From assembly GCF_005780165.1 (NCBI RefSeq), contig NZ_VAUV01000012.1:1-64000 (forward strand): a stretch of DNA of 64,000 bases. The letters are read 5' to 3'. Positions 60,200 through 64,000 of this stretch are shown here, piece after piece. The notes beneath the pieces were generated by a model. That model did no database searches. It saw only the letters and a list, made by a program, of their open reading frames with translations, and was not told where the DNA came from. Position 1 is the first letter of the stretch, and each line of letters starts with the position of its first letter. This DNA is from Phragmitibacter flavus. GTDB lineage: Bacteria; Verrucomicrobiota; Verrucomicrobiia; Verrucomicrobiales; Verrucomicrobiaceae. The translations under genes and the position numbers were made by a program.

Positions 60200-60227
60200 C
60201 GGAAGTGGGAGGTCGGAAGTCGGAGGT
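60200..60227. repeat. Short degenerate heptamer array (GGAAGTN)
   Basis: Four 7-bp units, CGGAAGT, GGGAGGT, CGGAAGT and CGGAGGT, directly upstream of the HAD gene. The units resemble the array at 9755-9880. Confidence 0.75.
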
Positions 60228-60257
60228 GGTTTTTGATGACGAAGTGGGGCTTGGAAT

Positions 60258-60314
60258 GTAGAAGGCTCGTCCCGAGCCTTGGGTGGGATGAAAGGCTCGG
60301 GACGAGCCTTCTAC
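60258..60314. repeat. BIME-like pair of GTAG hairpins
   Basis: Two perfect 23-bp inverted arms (60258-60280 and 60292-60314) around an 11-bp spacer. Each arm is itself GTAG plus a hairpin, AAGGCTCG-TCC-CGAGCCTT, so the left unit begins with GTAG and the right unit ends with CTAC. This is the layout of two REP units facing each other. It lies between the HAD gene and the permease gene. Confidence 0.9.
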
Positions 60315-60320
60315 TTTATT

Positions 60321-61508
60321 TTAGGTCTCGCGGAGGGCGCTCGCGATGGGGAGTCGGGCGGCGCGGATGGCGGGGAAGAGGCCGCCGAGGAGGCCGAGGA
60401 TGCTGGCCCAGATGATGGCCTGGAGGAGCAATGCAGGGGTGACGGCGAAGGCGAAGGTGACCTGGCTGAACGTTTGCCAGTTCATGGTGGAGGTTTGCAT
60501 GCCGTTGAAGGCGATGTAGGCGAGGGCGGCCCCGAGGGTGCCGCCGATGAGAGCAAGGGCGAGGGATTCGACGAGAACGGAAATGACGACGGGGCCGGAT
60601 CCGAAGCCGAGGGCGCGGAGGGTGGCGATCTCGCGGGTGCGGGTGGAGATCGCGCCATACATGGTGTTGAGGGCTCCGAAGAGGGCACCAAGGGCCATCA
60701 TGCCGGCGATGAAGGTGCCGATGGTGGTGATGAAGTTGGAGAGCATGTCGGACTGGGAGGCGTAGAAGTCGGAGAGGCGTTCGGTTTTGACTTCGAGTTG
60801 GGGGTCTTTGGTGACGGCATCGCTGAATTGCTGGAAGGCTCCAGGGGAGGCGAGACGGGCGTAGACGGATTGGAAGGTGGTGCCGCGTTTGTAGGCGGGT
60901 TGGAGGACACCGGCGTCGGTCCAGATTTCAGATTCGGCAAGGCCGCCGTTGGCGCTGAAGATGCCGACGACTTCCCATTTGTTTTGTCCGATTTCGAGGG
61001 TTTTGCCGAGTTCGAGTCCGGCGAAGGAGGAGGCGGCTCCGGCACCGACCATGATTTCGTTTTTGCCGGGTTCGATGCGGCGGCCTTGAAGAAGTTTGAT
61101 GGTGCCGCGGACGTCGAAGGCACCGGGTTCGACGCCGCGCATGGGGACGTTGGCATCGGTGCCGGTGCTGATTTTGGGAAGGCTGATGATGACGAAGAGT
61201 TCGGCGGAGGTGATGGGTCCTGCGGCGTTGCGGGCGATGCCGGGGGCGTCGGCGATGATGCGGGTTTGTTCGCGGCTGATGCCGCTGGACATTTCATCGG
61301 TGGAACCTTTGCGCAGGACGATGGCGACGTCAGGGCTGCCGGCGGAAGTCATGGCTTTTTTGAATCCTTCTGCGATGGAAAGGACGCCGACGAGGACGGC
61401 AACGACCCCGGCGATGCCGATGGCGGCGGTGATGGAGGAACCGGTGCGCTGGGGGATGGTGCGCAGGTTGAAGAGGGCGATGGAGAAGATTTGGGAGAGG
61501 TAGTTCAT
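60321..61508 (-). CDS. MacB/FtsX-type ABC transporter permease 1
   Basis: 395 residues. An N-terminal helix (IAGVVAVLVGVLSIAEGF) is followed by a large periplasmic MacB_PCD-like domain and three C-terminal helices (FITTIGTFIAGMMALGALFG, VVISVLVESLALALIGGTLG, LLQAIIWASILGLLGGLFPA). REIATLRALGFGSGPV is the FtsX-type signature facing the ATPase. It is the last gene of the operon: adaptor, ATPase, permease 2, permease 1. Confidence 0.9.
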   Translation of the reverse strand: MNYLSQIFSIALFNLRTIPQRTGSSITAAIGIAGVVAVLVGVLSIAEGFKKAMTSAGSPDVAIVLRKGSTDEMSSGISREQTRIIADAPGIARNAAGPITSAELFVIISLPKISTGTDANVPMRGVEPGAFDVRGTIKLLQGRRIEPGKNEIMVGAGAASSFAGLELGKTLEIGQNKWEVVGIFSANGGLAESEIWTDAGVLQPAYKRGTTFQSVYARLASPGAFQQFSDAVTKDPQLEVKTERLSDFYASQSDMLSNFITTIGTFIAGMMALGALFGALNTMYGAISTRTREIATLRALGFGSGPVVISVLVESLALALIGGTLGAALAYIAFNGMQTSTMNWQTFSQVTFAFAVTPALLLQAIIWASILGLLGGLFPAIRAARLPIASALRET

Positions 61509-61535
61509 CGAAGGGCTAAAGGCTAAAGACTGATG

Positions 61536-61638
61536 ACCGACGACACGTCGGTGGTCCGATTTGGAGGACGCGATGGGTGGGAGAGACGTGGCTAATGGTT
61601 AAAGGTTGATGGCCGACGACACGTCGGCGCTCCATGGG
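61536..61638. repeat. Two REP-like hairpins between the permease genes
   Basis: ACCGACG-ACA-CGTCGGT (61536-61552), with a compensatory outer pair change, and GCCGACG-ACA-CGTCGGC (61612-61628) followed by GCTCCATGG. Two heptamer units resembling AAAGGCT lie nearby at 61515-61528. Confidence 0.85.
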
Positions 61639-61641
61639 GGA

Positions 61642-62805
61642 TTATCGTCGCAGGGCGACGGCGATTTGGAGGCGCATGGCTTGGAGGGCGGGGATGATGC
61701 CGGCGATGATGCCGAGGACGATGACGAGGATGAGGCCGGTGATGAGGTCGCGGTCGGAGAAGTTGAAGATGGGCAGCATTTCGGGAACAGGGCTGCCGGC
61801 GAGGGCGATGAGTTTGGCGACGGTGAGGCCGAGAAGCCCGCCGATGAGGGCGATGACGGTGGATTCGGCGAGGACAAGGAAAAGAACGAGGCCGTTGGTG
61901 AAGCCCATGGCTTTGAGGACGCCGATCTCTTCGGTGCGTTCGCGCACGGCCTGGCCCATGGTGTTGCCGGCGACGAGGAGGATGGTGAAGAACACGGCGC
62001 TGAGGACGGCGGTGAGGATGGTGCCAATGTCGCCGACTTGGGAGGCGAAACCTTGCATGGCGGCGGCTTCGGTTTGGGCTTTGGTTTCGTAGGCGGAGTT
62101 GGCGAATTCCTTGTCGATGGCGGCGGCGATGTCCGGGGCGCGGTCGGGGTCTTTGACGCGGACACTGAACCAGCCGATTTCGCCTTTGCTGAGGGTTCGG
62201 CCTTCGTCGAAGTAGTCGTAGTGAAAGAGGAACTGGGTGTTGTCGGCTCCTTTTTTGGTAACGTCGTAGACGCCGACGATTTCGAATTCCCAAGTTTCGT
62301 TGTCGCCTTCGCGACGCCAGATGGGGGAGTTGACGGGGATGACGCTGCCGATCTTCCATCCGTCGGATTTGGCGTAGCGGTCGAAGAGGCCTTTCCCGAC
62401 GATGACGCCGTTGCGTTTGGCTTTCCAGGCGGCCATTTGTTCGGGGGGAACGGTGAACTCCGGGAACATGGCGAAGTAGGTGTCGGGATTGACGGGAAAA
62501 CTGGCGAGGAAGTTTTTTGGGTCTTTGTAATAGCCGCCGAACCAGGAGAGATGGGTGATGGCGGCGACGCCGGGGAGGTTGGCGATGCGGTCAGTGTAGC
62601 TGATGGGGAGGGACTGAATGATGGACATCTTATGCATGACCATGAGGCGGTCGGCTCCGGCCATGGAGATGCCGCCGGTGAAGGCTTCCTTGATGATGCA
62701 AAGGGTGCCGAAGAGCACGAAGGCAACGAAGATGGAGAGCACGGTGAGGACGGTGCGCAGCTTCTTGCGTTTGAGGTTGCTGAAGACTAATGAAAGGAAT
62801 TTCAT
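61642..62805 (-). CDS. MacB/FtsX-type ABC transporter permease 2
   Basis: 387 residues starting MKFLSLVFSNLKRKKLRTVL. The N-terminal helix (VLTVLSIFVAFVLFGTLCI), a periplasmic domain (about 45-255), and three C-terminal helices (FTILLVAGNTMGQAVRERTE, LVLFLVLAESTVIALIGGLL, LITGLILVIVLGIIAGIIPA) are visible. RTEEIGVLKAMGFTNG is the FtsX signature. The two permeases are clearly different and probably form a heterodimer. It is 165 bp from the ATPase gene, a gap holding a twin-hairpin element. Confidence 0.9.
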   Translation of the reverse strand: MKFLSLVFSNLKRKKLRTVLTVLSIFVAFVLFGTLCIIKEAFTGGISMAGADRLMVMHKMSIIQSLPISYTDRIANLPGVAAITHLSWFGGYYKDPKNFLASFPVNPDTYFAMFPEFTVPPEQMAAWKAKRNGVIVGKGLFDRYAKSDGWKIGSVIPVNSPIWRREGDNETWEFEIVGVYDVTKKGADNTQFLFHYDYFDEGRTLSKGEIGWFSVRVKDPDRAPDIAAAIDKEFANSAYETKAQTEAAAMQGFASQVGDIGTILTAVLSAVFFTILLVAGNTMGQAVRERTEEIGVLKAMGFTNGLVLFLVLAESTVIALIGGLLGLTVAKLIALAGSPVPEMLPIFNFSDRDLITGLILVIVLGIIAGIIPALQAMRLQIAVALRR

Positions 62806-62874
62806 TGGAGGAAGATAGGGTGCCCGTTCGCTTCGCGGCTTCGCAGCAGGGCTTTGCGGTTTCTTGTTAAACGA

Positions 62875-62919
62875 CCTGGGGCGTTGCCCCAGGCTGTCGT
62901 GGGTCGCACCGTTGGTGCT
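62875..62919. repeat. Twin-hairpin dispersed element, copy 2
   Basis: CTGGGGC-GTT-GCCCCAG (62876-62892) and GCACC-GTT-GGTGC (62906-62918). It differs from copy 1 (4316-4360) at six positions; four of these fall in stems as two compensatory pairs. Confidence 0.8.
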
Positions 62920-62970
62920 GGGAAGCGGGACGATGTCGAGGACGAGTAGGAGTAAGAGGAAGAGTAGGAT

Positions 62971-63666
62971 TTACTGAGCGGTGGAGGAAAGCTGGCCCTT
63001 GTCGAGGTGGACGGTGCGGGAGGCGCGCTCGGAGGCGTGGGGGTCGTGGGTGACCATGATGATGGTTTTGCCGTGCTCTTTGTTGAGGGTCTGAAGAAGA
63101 GTGAGGATGTCGTCGCCGGATTTGCGGTCGAGATCGCCGGTGGGTTCGTCGCAGAGGAGGAGGGTGGGATCGGTAACGATGGCGCGGGCAATGCCGACGC
63201 GTTGTTGTTCACCACCGGACATGGTGCGGGGGTGGTGTTTGAGACGGTGCGAAAGGCCGACAACGGTGAGGGCGGTTTCGGCGTGCTGGCGGCGCTGGGC
63301 TTTGTTGAGATGGGTGAGGAGAAGGGGGAGTTCGACATTTCGCTGGGCGCTGAGGACCGGGAGCAAGTTGTAGAACTGGAAGATGAAACCGATGTGGCGG
63401 GCGCGCCAGGCGGCGAGCTGTCGGTCAGAGAGGTGGTTGATGGGTTCGTTGCCGATCTCGACGGTGCCGGTGGTGGGTCGGTCGAGGCCGCCAATGAGAT
63501 TCAAGAGGGTCGATTTGCCAGAGCCGGAGGGACCCATCAACGCGAGGAATTCGCCTTGCTTGACTTCGAGGTTAAGGCTGGAGAGGACATGGATGTCTTC
63601 GGAGCCGCGCTTGAAGGTTTTGCTGACGCCCTGGATGTTGACGATGGCGGGATGGGTGGTGCTCAT
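62971..63666 (-). CDS. MacB/LolD-type ABC ATPase
   Basis: 231 residues. Walker A GPSGSGKST, Q-loop region HIGFIFQFYNLLPVLSA, signature MSGGEQQRVGIARAI, Walker B LLLCDEPTGDLD and H-loop VTHDPHAS. The PTGDLD ending is typical of the LolD/MacB/FtsE branch, which drives mechanotransmission type exporters. Its ATG overlaps the stop of the adaptor gene (63663-63666), so the two are coupled. Confidence 0.94.
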   Translation of the reverse strand: MSTTHPAIVNIQGVSKTFKRGSEDIHVLSSLNLEVKQGEFLALMGPSGSGKSTLLNLIGGLDRPTTGTVEIGNEPINHLSDRQLAAWRARHIGFIFQFYNLLPVLSAQRNVELPLLLTHLNKAQRRQHAETALTVVGLSHRLKHHPRTMSGGEQQRVGIARAIVTDPTLLLCDEPTGDLDRKSGDDILTLLQTLNKEHGKTIIMVTHDPHASERASRTVHLDKGQLSSTAQ

Positions 63667-64000
63667 GATTTTTTCTCGGTGACTTTGGTGCCTTCTTTGA
63701 GGTCGGAGGGGGCATCAATGATGATGGTTTCGCCGGGGGCGATGCCGGAGGAGAGGAGGGTTTGGTCGCCGTTGGTTTGGGCGACGGTGACTTCGCGTTT
63801 CTGGGCGCGGTCGTTGTCGATGATCCAGACGATGTCGAGGTTGTCGATGCTGCGGAGGGCAGCCTGGGGGATGAGGGTGAGGCGTGGTCCGGATGGTTTG
63901 GTGGCGGTTTCATCCTGCTTTTGAGGGGCGCTTTTGAAGGCGACTTTGACACCCATGTCGGGAAGGATGCGAGGGTCGCGAACTTCGATGGCGACCCGGA
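63663..64000 (-). CDS. Periplasmic adaptor (HlyD/MacA-type), C-terminal part
   Basis: The open frame enters from beyond the right edge and ends at 63663. Seen here are RVAIEVRDPRILPDMGVKVA, LIPQAALRSIDNLDIVWIID and TLLSSGIAPGETIII, which are the C-terminal beta-barrel and membrane-proximal blocks of RND/MacA-type adaptor proteins. It would connect the inner-membrane ABC complex to an outer-membrane channel. It is the first visible gene of the export operon; its start lies outside the window. Confidence 0.85.
   Translation of the reverse strand, partial: RVAIEVRDPRILPDMGVKVAFKSAPQKQDETATKPSGPRLTLIPQAALRSIDNLDIVWIIDNDRAQKREVTVAQTNGDQTLLSSGIAPGETIIIDAPSDLKEGTKVTEKKS

Overview
The window is about 64 kb of G+C-rich bacterial DNA, most consistent with a member of the Verrucomicrobiota (order Verrucomicrobiales). 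The pointers are planctomycete/verrucomicrobial families (DUF1501 plus PSD1/DUF1553, a DUF1587-to-DUF1592-type cytochrome protein, DUF6807), PEP-CTERM tails, a eukaryote-type HisA, and the mix of housekeeping genes. No 16S gene is present, so the assignment is inference. Genes for the translation apparatus (rpmJ, rpsM, rpsK, rpsD, rpmE, prfA, grpE) have no visible Shine-Dalgarno sequence.

Layout. 1-4.6 kb: a heptamer array, a wrecked toxin-antitoxin locus, yicC / DUF6807 / gmk, a second toxin-antitoxin locus whose toxin is frameshifted, and a decayed partial duplication of it. 4.6-9.7 kb: secreted DUF1501 and LamG-PSD1 pair (minus strand). 10-13 kb: galU and the ribosomal cluster rpmJ-rpsM-rpsK-rpsD, which ends at a terminator without rpoA. 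13-15.3 kb: hisA, a ~200-bp nested palindrome and two stress-type small genes. 15.5-20.2 kb: a three-gene phosphorelay (CHASE3 hybrid kinase, REC-kinase, sigma54 activator). 20.3-27.3 kb: a giant Ser/Thr kinase and three cell-envelope proteins. 27.5-31.8 kb: rpmE, prfA and two PEP-CTERM proteins.

32-38.4 kb is an accessory region. It holds orphan ORFs, an array of twelve degenerate 21-bp units, an A+T-richer 1416-residue P-loop NTPase with a C-terminal PD-(D/E)XK-like motif (candidate defence gene), and a broken 3' fragment of lepA. 38.4-43 kb: a membrane protein, a TIM-barrel isomerase, tRNA-Met(CAT) and two PilT-type ATPases. 43-50.3 kb: acs, grpE-dnaJ, a lipid-A-N-domain protein, guaB. 50.4-55.3 kb: a large cytochrome/DUF159x protein and prfC. 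55.4-64 kb: an iron-type ABC permease and ATPase, rtcB, a HAD hydrolase, and a MacAB-like export operon that runs off the right end.

Repeats are the most unusual overall feature. At least eight intergenic loci carry 7-bp tandem repeats of different sequence. Several families of short hairpins, mostly with three-base loops, sit between genes. Some copies differ by compensatory changes in the stem, and some have the GTAG/GGAG-plus-hairpin layout of REP elements mobilised by RAYT transposases; no RAYT gene is in the window.
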